Shown: one piece after another, positions 31,690-42,509 of the stretch
Position numbering within the stretch: the first letter of the stretch is position 1
Layout of the letters: each line of letters starts with the position of its first letter
Origin: Dugong dugon
Taxonomy: Eukaryota > Chordata > Mammalia > Sirenia > Dugongidae
Direction of reading: 5' to 3'
DNA: 64,000 nt
Assembly: GCA_030035585.1 (NCBI GenBank)
Contig: CM057465.1
Coordinates: 2,517,501-2,581,500 of the forward strand
Position numbers and translations under genes: made by a program
Notes under the pieces: model-generated
Database searches by the model: none
What the model was told of the DNA's origin: nothing
Seen by the model: only the letters and a program-made list of their open reading frames with translations

Positions 31690-32845
31690 GACAGCCAAGG
31701 GTCAACTTTGAGGAAAGCCAACAACATGAAAAAGAAGTACAGGTAGGAGCAAAGAGAAAACTGACCTCAGAGGAAACAGAGACAAACAAGACAGAAAGTG
31801 TATTTAGCCCATTTCAAAGAATATTCTTGGAGAGATTCTGGGAGATGCCACATACAAGAAACAAGAACAGATTGCTACAAAAGGGTCTGCAGTGAGTCAA
31901 ACAGTCAGAGTTTTTAGAAATTAAAAGTAGGACTGCTGGAATAGAAGATGTGAATCATAGAATGGACTTGGCTGAAGATCTAATTCAAAATGAGAATGAT
32001 AAAGTTGATGAAATCATCTAAAGAGTAGTGCCAAAAATAAAGGAGATGGCATAAGTTTAAGAGATCAAGTAAGAGAAGTGTGTGTGTGTTGAGGGGTAGC
32101 TATATCTAGTACAGCATTTCTCAAAGAGGTGCTACCAGCACTGGAGCAGGGTGGCTCTTTCTGTGTGACACTGTCTTGTCCATACTCAATGGTATTTAGC
32201 ATCCTTGGTACTTAGAATTAAATGCCATTAACACCCCCAGTCTTCTTGACAATTAAAAACACCTTCACACTTGTCTGGGTGTTGAGGTACTATTCCCAAT
32301 TGAGACCAACTGTTCTAATAGGAGTGCCAAAGAAAATACAGATTACAGAGGGAAGGAAATAATCAAAGAGATTACAGATGAAAAGTTCCCGGAGCTAACC
32401 TTGACTTTTCTATTCAGAATGTCCACTGAGGTGCCAACATACCTAGACTCAACTTGATGATGTATCTGAATCAAAAAGTTAGTAGCTGGACACTAACACT
32501 AGTTAAAAAGAAAACTTTAAATGGCTCTGGGGTAAGACGGGAAGGAAGGCACACAGGGATGAGGGGTTACTAATAAAGGAGTGAGATATAATACTGGTAT
32601 CAGAATTCACAGTCATCACGTGCGTTGTGAGAAGACAACGATGCAATGTCTTCAAAGCTCTGAAAGAAAATAAATTTGAACTGCAATTTTATACTCAGCC
32701 AAGATATCATGAAACACAAACCATGCGTTGAAGAAACATTATTTCGCATCCAGTAATGTCTTCTATCTCGCTTGTTTCTTTTCTTTTTTCCTGACAAGTT
32801 CTAGAGACATTAGTACTTCCTTTTTTAAAAAAATCTAACAACAAT
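31690..32845 (+). mobile_element. HAL1/L1M-like element interrupted by a DNA transposon
   Basis: AAGTCAAACAGTCAGAG..GAAATTAAAAG-type sequence, then CTTCAAAGCTCTGAAAGAAA and ATAAATTTGAACTGCAATTT with TATACTCAGCCAAGATATCA, resemble the ORF1-linked part of HAL1 and old L1M elements. Many stops. Very old. Confidence 0.6.
32100..32320 (-). mobile_element. MER20-like hAT-Charlie DNA transposon
   Basis: Ends resemble each other: AGCATTTCTCAAAGAGGTGC at one side and TTGAGACCAACTG at the other. The inner GGTATTTAGCATCCTTGG and AACACCCCCAGTCTTCTTGA are in MER20 order on the minus strand. Non-autonomous, diverged, nested in the HAL1-like sequence. Confidence 0.6.
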
Positions 32846-32854
32846 TTTATGCTT

Positions 32855-33241
32855 CAGTCTGGAGTACACCTCAACATAAAGAAAACAAAAATCTTCACAC
32901 TTGGATCAATAAGTAACATCATGATAAAAGGAGAAAAGATGGAAGTTGTCAAGGATTTCATTTTACTTGTATCTATAATTGACACCTATGGAAGCAGCAG
33001 TCAAGAAATCAAATGACATATTGCATTGGGCAAATCTGCTGCAAAAGACCTCTTCAAAGTGTTAAAAAGCAAAGGTGTCACTTTAAGGACTAAGGTCGCC
33101 TGACTCAAGTCATGGTGTTATCAATCGTCTCATGTGTGTGCAGAAGATGGACAATGAGTAAGGAAGATCAAAGAAGAACTGACGCCTTTGAATTTGGTGT
33201 TGTTGAGGAATATTGAATACACCACAGGCTACCAAAAGAAC
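32855..33241 (+). mobile_element. outer RTE LINE, left half of a split copy
   Basis: Covers the RTE ORF from the GGAGTACACCTCAACATAAA region to CTACCAAAAGAAC near the C-terminus. The rest of this copy resumes after the inner RTE. Frame broken by stops. Confidence 0.92.
33231..33241. repeat. left target site duplication of the inner RTE
   Basis: ACCAAAAGAAC, identical to 36435-36445 and belonging to the outer RTE sequence. Confidence 0.9.
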
Positions 33242-33608
33242 CCCCACGTATCTTGTCAGTCTGTCATACTGTGGGGGCTTGCATGTTGCTATGATGCTGG
33301 AAGCTATGCCACAGGTATTCAAATACCAGCAGGATCACCCATGGTAGACAGGTTTCAGCAGAGCTTCCAGGCTAAGACAGTCTAGGAAGAAGGACCAGGC
33401 AGTCTACTTCTGTAAAGATTTAACCAGTGAAAACCTTATGCATAGCAGAACATTGTCTGATATAGTGCCAGAAGATAAGCCCCTCAGGTTGGAAGGCACT
33501 CAAAAGACGACTGGGGAAAAGCTGCCTCCTCAAAGTAGAGTCGACTGTAATGACATGGATGGAGTCGAGCTTTCGGGACCTTCATTTGCTGATGGGGTAT
33601 GACTCCAA

Positions 33609-34190
33609 ATGAGAAGAAACAACTGCAAACATCCATTAATAATTGAAATGTGGAATGTACAAAGTATGAATCTAGGAAAATTGGAATTCATCAAAAATGA
33701 AATAGAAAGCATAAACATCGATATTCTAGATATTAGTGAACTGAAATGGACTGGTATTGGGCATTTTGAATCAGACAGTCATGATCTACTATGCCACGAA
33801 TGAAACTCGAAAAGGAATGGCATTGTATTCCTTGTCAAAAAGAACATTTCAAGATCTATCCTGAAGTACAGCACTGTCAGTGATAGGATAATGTCCATAT
33901 GTCTACAGGAAGACCAGTTAATTATTCATATTTACCCACCAACCACCAAGGCCAACGATGAAGAAATTGAAGATTTTTATCAATTTCTGCAGTCTGAAAT
34001 TGACTGAACATGCAATCAAGATGCATTGATAATTACTGGAGATTGGAACGCCAAAGTTGGAAACAAAGAAGGATCGGTAGTTGGAAAATATGGCCTTGGT
34101 GATAGAAACGATGCCAGAGATCACGTGATAGAATTTGGCAAGACCAACGACTTCTTCATTGCAAATATCTTTTTTCACCAACATAAACGG
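33609..34190 (+). pseudogene. RTE endonuclease domain, broken
   Basis: The first open segment (33609-33803) carries MWNVQSMNLGKLEF and ISELKW, typical of the start of the RTE apurinic/apyrimidinic-like endonuclease. Later segments in other frames include the TGDWNAKVG box (near 34038), where the D and N are active-site positions. Frameshift and stops (for example after 33803 and at about 34005) split the domain. In an intact element this enzyme nicks the target to start reverse transcription. Confidence 0.85.
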
Positions 34191-34324
34191 TGACTATACA
34201 CTTGGACCTCCCAGATGGAATACACAGGAATCAAATTGACTACATCGGTGGAAAGAGACGATAGAAAAGCTCAATATCATCAGTCAGAACAAGGTCAGGG
34301 ACTTACTGCAGAACAGACCATCAA

Positions 34325-34690
34325 TTGCTCATATGCAAGTTCAAGTTGAAACTGAAAAAAATTAGAACAAGTCCACGAGAGCCAAAGTACTACCTTAAGT
34401 ATATCCCACCTGAATTTAGAGACCATCTCAAGAACAGATTTGACGCATTGAACACTAATGGCCAAAGACCAGACGAGCTGTTGAATGACATGAAGGACAT
34501 CAGACATGAAGAAAGCAAGAGACTATCCAAAAGACAGAAAAGTAAGAAAAGACCAAAATGTATGTCAGAAGAGACTCTCAAACTTGCTCTTGAACATCGA
34601 GTAGCTAACGCAAAAGGAAGAAATGATGAAGTAAAAGAGTTGAACAGAAGATTTCAAAGCAGCTTGAGAATACAGAGTGAAGTACTATAA
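34325..34690 (+). pseudogene. RTE linker segment between endonuclease and RT
   Basis: A 121-codon open stretch rich in lysine and arginine (SKRQKSKKRPKCMSEETLKL). It corresponds to the region between the endonuclease and the reverse transcriptase fingers of RTE elements. Charged composition and position support the assignment. No catalytic residues expected. Confidence 0.75.
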
Positions 34691-34899
34691 TGGCATGTGC
34701 AAAGACTTGGAGATAGAAAATGAGAAGTGAAGAACACACTCTGCATTTCTCAAGCTGAAAGAACTGAATAAAAAATTCAAGCTTCGAATTGCAATAGTGA
34801 AGGATTCTATGGAGAAAATATTAAACGACTCAGAAAGCATCAAAAGAAGATGGAAAGAACACACAGAGTCACTGAACCAAAAAGAATTGGTCGATGTTC

Positions 34900-36255
34900 A
34901 ACAATTTTAGGAGGTACCATATGAGTAGCAACCAATGGTACTGAAGGAAGAAGTTCAAGCTGCACTGAAGGCATTGGCGAAAAATAAGGCTCCAGGAACT
35001 GACAGAATATAAATTGAGATGTTTCAACAAATGGATGCAGTGCTGAAAGTGCTCACTTGTCTATGCCAAGAAATTTGGAAGACAGCTACCTGGCCAACCA
35101 ACTGGAAGAGATCCATGTTTATGTCTGTTCCCAAGAAAGGTGATCCCATAGGATGTGGAAATTATTGAACAATATCATTAATATCACACACAAGTAAAAT
35201 TCTGCTGAAGATCATTCAAAAGCAACTGCAGCAGTATATTGACAAGCAACTGCCAGAAATTCAAGCTAGACTCCGAAGAGGACACAGAAACAAGGATCTC
35301 ATTGCCGATGTCAGATGGATCTTGGCTGAAAGCAGAGAATACCAGAAAGATGTTTACATGTGTTTTATTGACTATGCAAAGGCATTCAACTGTGTGGATC
35401 ATAACAAATTATGGATAACCTTACAAAGAATGGGAATTCCAGAACACTTAATTGTGTTCGTGAGGAACCTGTATACAGATCAAGAGGCAGTTGTTCGAAC
35501 ACAACGAGGGGATACTACATGGTTTAAAGTCAGGAAAGGTGTGCATCAGGGTTGTATCCTTTCACCATACCTATTCAATCTGTACGCTGAGCAAGTAATC
35601 TGAGAAGCTGGACTGTATGAAGAAGAACTAAGCATCAGGACTGGAGGAAGACTCATTAACAACCTGTGTTATGCAGATGACACAACCTTGCTTGCTGAGA
35701 GTGAAGAGGACTTGAAGCACTTACTGATGAAGATCAAAGACTACAGCCTTCAGTATGGATTACACCTCAACATAAAGAAAACAAAAATCCTCACAACTGG
35801 GCCAATAAGCAACATCATGATAAATGGAGAAAAGATAGAAGTTGTCGAGGATTTCATTGTACTTGGATGCACAATCAACATCCATGGAAGTAGCAGTCAA
35901 GAAATCAAAAGATGCATTGTATAGGGCAAATCTGCTGCAAAAGACCTCTTTAAGGTGTTGAAAAGCAAAAATGTCACTTTGAAGACCAAGGTGTGCCTGA
36001 CTCAAGCCATGGTGGTTTCAATCGCCTCCTATGCATGTGAAAGCTGGATGATGAATAAAGAAGATCAAAGAACTGTGGTATTGGGGAAGAATATTGAATA
36101 TACCATGGATTTCCAGAAGAATGAACAAATCTGTCTTGGAAGAAAGACAACCAGAATGTTCCTTAGAAGCAAGGATGGCGAGACTATGTCTCACATACTT
36201 TGGAAGTGTTATCAGGAGAGACCAGTCCCTGGAGAAGGACCTCATGTTTGGTAAA
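34900..36255 (+). pseudogene. RTE reverse transcriptase and C-terminal domain, broken
   Basis: Open segments at 35322-35603 (93 codons: CFIDYAKAFNCVDHNKLW, the motif A region, then VHQGCILSPYLF, motif B), 35688-35924 (KDYSLQYGLHLNIKKTKIL) and 35955-36254 (ASYACESW and the C-terminus). Between the first two lies the catalytic LCYADD box. A TGA at about 35602, a TAG near 35922 and other breaks interrupt the frame. The key aspartates remain, so loss of function comes from stops rather than active-site change. Confidence 0.88.
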
Positions 36256-36434
36256 GCAGAGGTTAACCAAAAAGAAAAGACCCTTGATGAGATGGATTGA
36301 CATAGTGGCTGCAACAACAGGCTCAAGCATAACAACGTTTGTGAAGATGGCACAGGACCAAGCAGTGTTTCGTTCTGTCGTAAAAGAGGCCATTATGAGT
36401 CGGAACTGACTCAGTGGCACCTAACAACACCACC

Positions 36435-36445
36435 ACCAAAAGAAC
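36435..36445. repeat. right target site duplication of the inner RTE
   Basis: Second copy of ACCAAAAGAAC, followed directly by the resumed outer RTE (GAACAAATCTGTCTTGG). Confidence 0.9.
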
Positions 36446-36762
36446 GAACAAATCTGTCTTGGAAGAAGTACAGCCAGCATGCTCATTAGAAGCAAGGATG
36501 GTGAGACTATGTCTCACGTACTTTGGAGGTGTTATCAGAAGGGATCAGTCCCTGGAGAAGGACGTCGTGCTTGGTAAAGTAGAGGGTCAGAGAAAAAGAG
36601 GAAGACTTTCAACGAGACGGAATGACACAGTGGCTGCAACAATGAGCTGAAGTATAACAACAATTGTGAGGATGGCACAGGACTGGGCAGTGTTTCCTTC
36701 TGTTATACATATGGTCACTATGAGTCAGAACCAACTGGACGGCACCCAACAACAACAACAAT
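36446..36762 (+). mobile_element. outer RTE LINE, right half of the split copy
   Basis: Continues the C-terminal ORF (36414-36650 is an open 78-codon piece spanning the junction) and the 3' end ACTGGACGGCACCCAACAAC with an AAC-rich tail. Confidence 0.94.
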
Positions 36763-37104
36763 TCAAAAATTTATTCCATTTTCTTCTTTACATTTTCCTC
36801 TACTTTCCAAAGTCTCTACCATAAATATTAATTTTGAACGCTAGCCTTAAAGATAAAAGTTATAATTAAAGATCGGATGATCATATCCCTTGCCAATGCA
36901 CGCACTAGAAGTGTGAGTAGAAACATTACCCGTAAACCAACTATCCCAGAGTTTATCGAGTAATATCGAATAATTAGAAGTTAAAAAACAAGCAAATAAT
37001 ACGGAGTATTCCCATTCAAGATCCAGGAAAAGGAGGTTTAGGGGATGAGCATCTCCCCACATTAGCTGAGACGGGTAAATATAACGTAATGATATCTTCC
37101 ACTT
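36763..37104. other. AT-rich unique sequence
   Basis: Nothing recognised. Confidence 0.4.
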
Positions 37105-37262
37105 AGTGATGTTGTCTCCAGTCCTGAAGTATGTGTTATCCCCATTCTACAGATGAGAAAACTGACTCGGAGGGTTAAGGGGTTGCTTTAAAGTCACACA
37201 GCTACTTAGTGCAAGACTCATAATTTGAACCCTGCATTAACTGCTCCAGGTCCTGGGCTCAC
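37105..37262 (-). mobile_element. MIR SINE
   Basis: Well preserved minus-sense core: ATCCCCATTCTACAGATGAG, AAAACTGACTCGGAGGGTTA, AAAGTCACACAGCTACTTAG, then AATTTGAACCCTGC. Confidence 0.85.
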
Positions 37263-37264
37263 TT

Positions 37265-37890
37265 CCCAGTCTTCAGATATTGTTCGAGTCTTGGAAAGGG
37301 GTCTTCCTGTCTTTTTCTGCAAACCTGGGACTTGGATCTGAAGCAAGAGCTGACTGCGGGGAGCCACAGGTAAGACCTGCTCCCATGGGATGTCCCCAGG
37401 GATAACCTACCGGGCTGGGGTGGGGTGGAGGTTTGTCCACCATCTTGCCGGTGAGTATGGGGCTCGAGGTGCCGTGTGGGTCTCATTTACCTTTGGGAAG
37501 GCTGGGGAGTTCTCTAACAAATCCCCCAACAATGTCTAGCTTAAATGCCGACTCGTTGACCTGGGAGGCCAGTTCTTCCCAAGAAATCCTTCTGTCCTAA
37601 CAGCAGTGAGAACGGAACACCAGAATCTGAAGGAGCCACGGCTCTCATTGGTTCTGCTGGGCTGAGATGGTGAAGAAAGCAGGGAGTATTCTGACCTCCC
37701 CAGCAGAAACGGAGCTGCCCCAGACTACGAGCCCCTGTGAGTCAAGACCAATTACCTCACTTTCTCTGCTGCCCCGATGGAGCACCCTGAGTCAGACACA
37801 CCCCATCGGCATGGAGAAGAGGACCTCTGCGAAAACACACTGGGTGCTCCAGGCTTCCAGGTCAGGGGAAATCTGCACCCCTCAATGCAT
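37265..37890. other. unique sequence
   Basis: Nothing recognised. Frames up to 132 codons run into the next SINE. Confidence 0.4.
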
Positions 37891-37892
37891 GT

Positions 37893-38099
37893 TAAGGAGC
37901 CCTGGGGGCACAATGGTTACGTGCTCAGCTTCTAACAGAAAAGTTGGTGGTTCGAACCCACCCAGCAGTTCGTGGGAGAAAGATCTGGTAATCTTCTCTT
38001 GTAATGATTACAGCCTCGGAAACCCTATGGGGGCAGTTCTATTTTGTTGCATGGGGTCACTATGAGTCAGAATCAACTCAAGAGCACACAACAGCAGTT
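37893..38099 (+). mobile_element. AfroSINE, long form
   Basis: Head GGAGCCCTGGGGGCACAATG, long-form block with AATCTTCTCTTGTAATGATT, tail ATGAGTCAGAATCAACTCAA. Confidence 0.94.
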
Positions 38100-38114
38100 G
38101 CTCATTGTCAGGCG

Positions 38115-38500
38115 TTACTGATTGAACTGTGCTCCCTACCCCCTGTGATGTGATCCTATTTAGAAACAGGGTTTTCTTTGCTATGTTAAATAGATCATAT
38201 TCAAATAGGGTGGGTCCTCAACCTAATCAATTTTCAGTTAAAGAAACGGTGCAGAGACAGACTGGGGGGTGGGGGTGAAGACTGACACCGTGTGAGGCCC
38301 TGTCTACGGGTAAAGGGATGCCAAGGATCGCTGCCAGACTCCAGAACCAGGAAAGAGGCCACAGAAGGAATGACATGGCCATGACCCTGAGCTGGACGTT
38401 CAGCCGCCAGGCCTATGAGAACACACATTTGGGTTCTTTAAAGCCCCCCACGTGTGGTATGTCTGTTACCGCGGCTCTAGGAGGCTGTGGCAGACGACAA
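38115..38500 (+). mobile_element. MaLR-type LTR
   Basis: Opens TGATTGAACTGTGCTCCC, then GTGATGTGATCCTATTTAGA and AGGGTGGGTCCTCAACCTAA, and ends with TGTGGTATGTCTGTTACCGC. Diverged. No internal region. Confidence 0.6.
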
Positions 38501-39905
38501 GGACGAATCACTGCTTGGAAGTCACTCGTTTTGTTGAGTCGTTTCTCTGGCTCTGCGTGGTTCCTGGTGGGGTGAAAACGCCACCAGAAGCAGCTTCTCT
38601 GGAGGGCATGGTACCCCCGTGTGTCTTCCAAACAGGCAATGTCGACCGTGTGATTTAGGAAGTGTGTTCAAACAGTATGTTCCAACCCTCCCAGGCTTGC
38701 TGTGTTTCAGAAACATAAAAGCTCCTCCGGCGTTTTCTAATAAATACCTGTGGGTTATGTTTCCCTCTGGCCTCCTAATTTCCCGTGATGAGCAGCGGAA
38801 GTTTGACAGAACGAGGGTGAGGATTTTCTCTCATACAGATAAGTTAGCACAACTGTCCCAGCCTCTGGACCCTGTGCCTCCTGCCTTATTTATTATACAG
38901 GATACAGTCACCAGGGACCAAGGAAGCCGGCCGCAGAGAAGACGCGGTTAATAACCGTCTCCATCACATACAACAAGCTCATGTGACTCCAGACTCCGGA
39001 GGTGCCTGCTGGCCACCAGGCCCGTGACAGAATGCCTCGACCCAGCATTTTCCAGCATCCTGGTGAAGCGGCAAAATTGCTGGGTCATTAGACAGGAGCT
39101 GCCGGGAGCTTCGATCTTGGATCTGACTCTGCCTGGGCCACACTGGCTGTCCCTGCCCCACTCCCGGGCTCTGGAGCCCCATCCACTGGGTCTGGGGGTG
39201 CGTGGGGTTGACCTCAGCCAGGACCTGGCTTGGGTAATGAAAGGCTGACCGGAGGGGATGCAGGCGCTTTTACTGGGTACCCACCAAGTGGGGCCTCCCA
39301 GCGCCCTTAAGCGGTCTGTATTCAGAGACTTCCTCCAGCAAGGACCTTCATTAAAAAGAACTTTCCACATTCTCTGTATATCAAGTCATAATGACCTCTT
39401 CAGAAGCGAAAACGCCCCCATAAAGGAACTGTAACGAATACAGCATTTATTCACCATGAAAGCCACAATTAGGGATCACCAACCTGCACTGCACACGGGG
39501 CCATTAACAGCAAATTACAGGGTTACAGGCAGCGGGAGCCTGCCCTGGGCTCCAGGGGCATGGGGAGGCCGGCTCCAGGAACACACTCACAGCCCAGAGC
39601 CCAGTCACCTTGGGGCACCCACTGGCTCTTCCTGGGGAAGAATTAAGTGGATGTGTAACCCGCGGCCAGAGGGGATGAGGCTTGCTTCTCAATACCATGA
39701 TTAGTCTTCCTGAGAGAGGCTTCACATGCAGACAGGGACTGAGGATGGGACAAGCTGCTTGGTGGCTGAAAGGCAGCCACGGTGGGCTTTGGGGCACAGA
39801 TAGGGCATTCCGGAATAAAAGGAGGGAGAACCCAGCTAGAGCCACCCAGCCACACCTAAGACTAGGCTCAAAATCTCGACCGTGTGATAGCCTACATTTG
39901 CGATT
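38501..39905. other. unique sequence with AT-rich parts at 38.64-38.96 and 39.34-39.54 kb
   Basis: No repeat or gene supported. The AT-richer parts (for example CATTAAAAAGAACTTTCCAC and TATTTATTATACAGGATACA) look non-repetitive and could be constrained, but nothing in the sequence alone proves it. Confidence 0.35.
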
Positions 39906-39909
39906 GGGG

Positions 39910-39980
39910 GCAGTGGTGATTCAGTGGTAGAATTCTTGCCTTCCACGTGGGAGACCTGGGTTCCATCCCAGGCCAACGCA
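39910..39980 (+). tRNA. tRNA-Gly-like head of a SINE (not a tRNA gene)
   Basis: Aligns without gaps over 71 nt to mammalian tRNA-Gly(GCC) with about 11 differences, roughly 85% identity by eye. A box region TGGTGATTCAGTGGTAGAAT and B box GGTTCCATCCC are retained. The anticodon position reads TCC instead of GCC and several stem pairs are lost, so it is a pseudo-tRNA promoter, not a working tRNA. Confidence 0.85.
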
Positions 39981-40253
39981 TCTCATGCATAGCCACCACC
40001 CGACTATCAGCGGATGCTTGCTTGTTGTTATGATGCTGAACAGGTTTCAGCAGAGCTTCCAGACTAAGATGGATGAGGGAGAAAGGCCTGGTTGGTGATC
40101 TACTTCCAAAAATCAGCCAATGAAAACCCCGTGGACCACAAAGTCTGATCCACCACCGGTCATGGGGATGGTGCAGGACGGGGCAGAGTTTTGGTGCACT
40201 GTGCGTGCGGGCGCCATGAGTCGGGACCAACTCTAAGCAGCTAACAACAACAA
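39910..40253 (+). mobile_element. composite retroposon: tRNA-Gly-like head plus RTE body, copy 2
   Basis: Head (39910-39980) followed by a variable 30-nt stretch, then GATGCTTGCTTGTTGTTATG and CAGGTTTCAGCAGAGCTTCC plus AGACTAAGATGGATGAGGGA, matching the RTE 5' UTR at 33277-33400. It then passes to CATGGGGATGGTGCAGGACG and ends ATGAGTCGGGACCAACTC with AACAACAACAAGG, matching the RTE 3' end. No RTE coding sequence lies between. Likely Pol III-transcribed and mobilised by RTE. Confidence 0.9.
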
Positions 40254-40256
40254 GGT

Positions 40257-41355
40257 ATGTGATCACGGGCCAGCTGTTTGAGGTCTCTGGGCTTTGGCTC
40301 ACTCATGTAAAAGCAAGAATGTCAGGGGCTCGGGAGACTGAGCCTCAATGCCACAGAGAGGTGCTCAGACAGCAGGGTGCTCCCAACCCAGTGCAGATTC
40401 TCAGTCAGTAAAGACCATGCCCGTTCGGGGGTGTGGTACTAAGGTTATGACTCAAAGGGAAACCACCACATCCCCCGTTGGAATCCGGAAGCTGCTTTTC
40501 CCTTGGTAGCATGGGGTAGTTCGACAAGCCTCCCTTGTGGGTTGAGCTGCAGCACCCAGGCCTAGAGATGCCCTGTGTCATGCGTGCCGGGCCCTCTCCC
40601 ACCTGGGATGGGCTGCTAAGCTGAAGGTCTCCCAGAGCAGGGTGCGTGCAATCTGCCCCTGCAGTGTGACCGATCTTCCTGCTGGAGGTCTAAGGATGAC
40701 GACCGCCCAGGACGCGGGCACTGCAGCCTACCTCTTCTCCGTTCACCTGCAGATACGCCCGCGTGCTGAGCTGCAGCCATGCTTGTGGGGAAGGGTTTTG
40801 GATGGGGCGGTCTTTCTCCTTCATCCCGATTAATCCCTTAAAACGAACGCCTCCCACCCCTCAGCCTAGGGAAGGGACACTAGCCGTGGTGGCAGGGGCT
40901 CCCCACCCTGAAAACCTGATACACAGCCGTCAGGCATGGGGGCGAATGTGCAACTAAAGACCAGCTCACGACTTGCACCTGAGGGTCCTACGGCTGGAGT
41001 CTATGAGTTCTGTCAGCAGAGTCAGAGCACGGGAGAAACTGAATTAACGGGCGCGGCTCTAACACAGTGCAGAGCACAGGGAGCATCAGTATTCAAGCAG
41101 ACCCATGAGATAAATAAATACCAACAGGGAGCTGGGGCGCAGACCCGGAGGAGCATTAATGCTGAAGACTTGCACTAATACGCAAGCCCCATGTCAGAAC
41201 GAATAGCGCTGCAAACCCATCACCATCACAGCAAAGGCCATGGCAGGAAATGTAATTTTATTACAAGCTTTCTTGTCTTTCCTCCCTCCTGCCTGGGTCT
41301 CCTCCTGGCCCAGAGGCCAGGGTGCCTCTGACCTCAGGGTGCTCTCATCTGGTGG
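40257..41355. other. unique sequence, weak MIR-like tract at its start
   Basis: 40257-40320 has MIR-like wording (TGGGCTTTGGCTCACTCATG) but is too short to call. The remainder is unrecognised. Confidence 0.35.
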
Positions 41356-41365
41356 GTGAGGGGCA

Positions 41366-41541
41366 AAAAAACAAAACAAAACCCGTTGCCGTTGAGTCAG
41401 TCCCAACTCACAGTGACCCTATGGGACAGAGTAGAACTGCCCCATAGGGTTTCCAAGTGCCAATGGTAGATTCAAAGTGCTGGTCTGTTGGTCTTTTGGT
41501 TAGCAGCTGTAGCTCTTAACCACTACACCACTAAGGTTTCT
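41366..41541 (-). mobile_element. AfroSINE, short form
   Basis: A near-perfect duplication flanks it: GTGAGGGGCA (41356-41365) and GTGAGGGACA (41542-41551), 9 of 10 matching. The tail in minus sense is AAAAAAACAAAACAAAACCC. Confidence 0.95.
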
Positions 41542-41551
41542 GTGAGGGACA

Positions 41552-42229
41552 AGACAGGTAAATGATTAAGCCATTAGGCTGTGGTAACAGCACCGGGAAG
41601 GGGGGACCCCAGCTCGCAGGCGCTCTCCCTCTCAGACCCCTGAGATCCTCCAGGTCTGGCTGAAGAGGGTGCGGCTCCAGGCTCCCTCCCTCCGGGCTCC
41701 CCACACCAGCCCCTCGGGTAGACAGGCTGACTCCTTGCCCCTGTCCACCCGTCATGGGATGAGGGAGGGACACTTGAGACCCATGGCCCAAGGCTCCATC
41801 TCTCTGTGGGATAGGAGGTGAACATCTATTCCTCGGAGGACAGAGGGGGCCGACATGATTCCCATCATTCTCTGTCTGGCTGATGGGCCATTCTGGACAG
41901 AAACAAACTCCCCAGTGCTTTGTGGGGTTCAGCTCAGCAAGTCCTCAGCAGATGTCCCCAAGGTAGGCGGCCTGGGACCCCTCACGGGGATGGAGGAGGA
42001 CCCTGGTCCTGTTGTCTGCTCCTTCTACCCCACTTTCACCACAGGGGTCCAGGGCCAGGGGACACCAGAAAGATGAACCTCCATCCCCACGCCCAACAGA
42101 GCCGGGCCGCCGCCTTCCTGGGAGGGTCAGAAGGCCAGACAGGGCTGGACACAGAGTAGGGCAGATGGGGAAAATGAGAAGCCCCGTGACCTCCTCACCA
42201 CAGCCCGGCCTGAGATGTTTATAAAGGCA
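41552..42229. other. unique GC-rich sequence
   Basis: Nothing recognised. Overlapping frames on both strands. Confidence 0.4.
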
Positions 42230-42470
42230 GAAAAGGAAACAGAGATTCTGTGAGTTCATTAGCAGTGGGGGGAGTGTAAATATATATAGTCTTCCCTCGC
42301 AGCCCAGCTCTCAGCTGTTTAGACAGTCGGATGTGATTAGCTAATTAAATATAATATAATCAAGAATAAAGACCCATCTCTTCCATTCTGCCTCAAAAAA
42401 GTGTTTCAGAACTTTACATAAAATCATTACAAGTAAAAGGCTAGAACTTCTCAATAAGTGATGTGGATCA
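42230..42470. promoter_or_regulatory. AT-rich non-repetitive block, candidate conserved non-coding element
   Basis: Contains GATTAGCTAATTAAATATAA, a cluster of homeodomain-type TAAT cores, plus TGTAAATATATATAG. It lies between GC-rich unique DNA and an L1M fragment. Function unproven. Confidence 0.25.
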
Positions 42471-42509
42471 GTCAGGTATCCACAGACAGGAAAGCATGAA
42501 GCTTGAGAT

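Larger units (their letters stand above)
33242..36434 (+). mobile_element. near full-length RTE (BovB-like) LINE inserted in an older RTE
   Basis: About 3.19 kb bounded by a perfect 11-bp duplication. The order is a 5' UTR (33242-33605), an apurinic-type endonuclease region (from about 33609), a linker, a reverse transcriptase with YADD intact at 35670-35681, a cysteine-rich C-terminus, and a 3' end AGTGGCACCTAACAACACC. Several stops and frameshifts interrupt the single ORF, so it is dead. It is the only copy here with both ends and serves as the reference for the other RTE pieces. Confidence 0.95.

Noticed and set aside
34325-34690. 121-codon lysine-rich frame as a host gene
   Set aside because: It is the linker region of the RTE ORF, bounded by endonuclease and RT remnants on the same strand.
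39910-39980. Functional tRNA-Gly gene
   Set aside because: Anticodon and stem positions are changed and the sequence is continuous with an RTE-derived SINE body.
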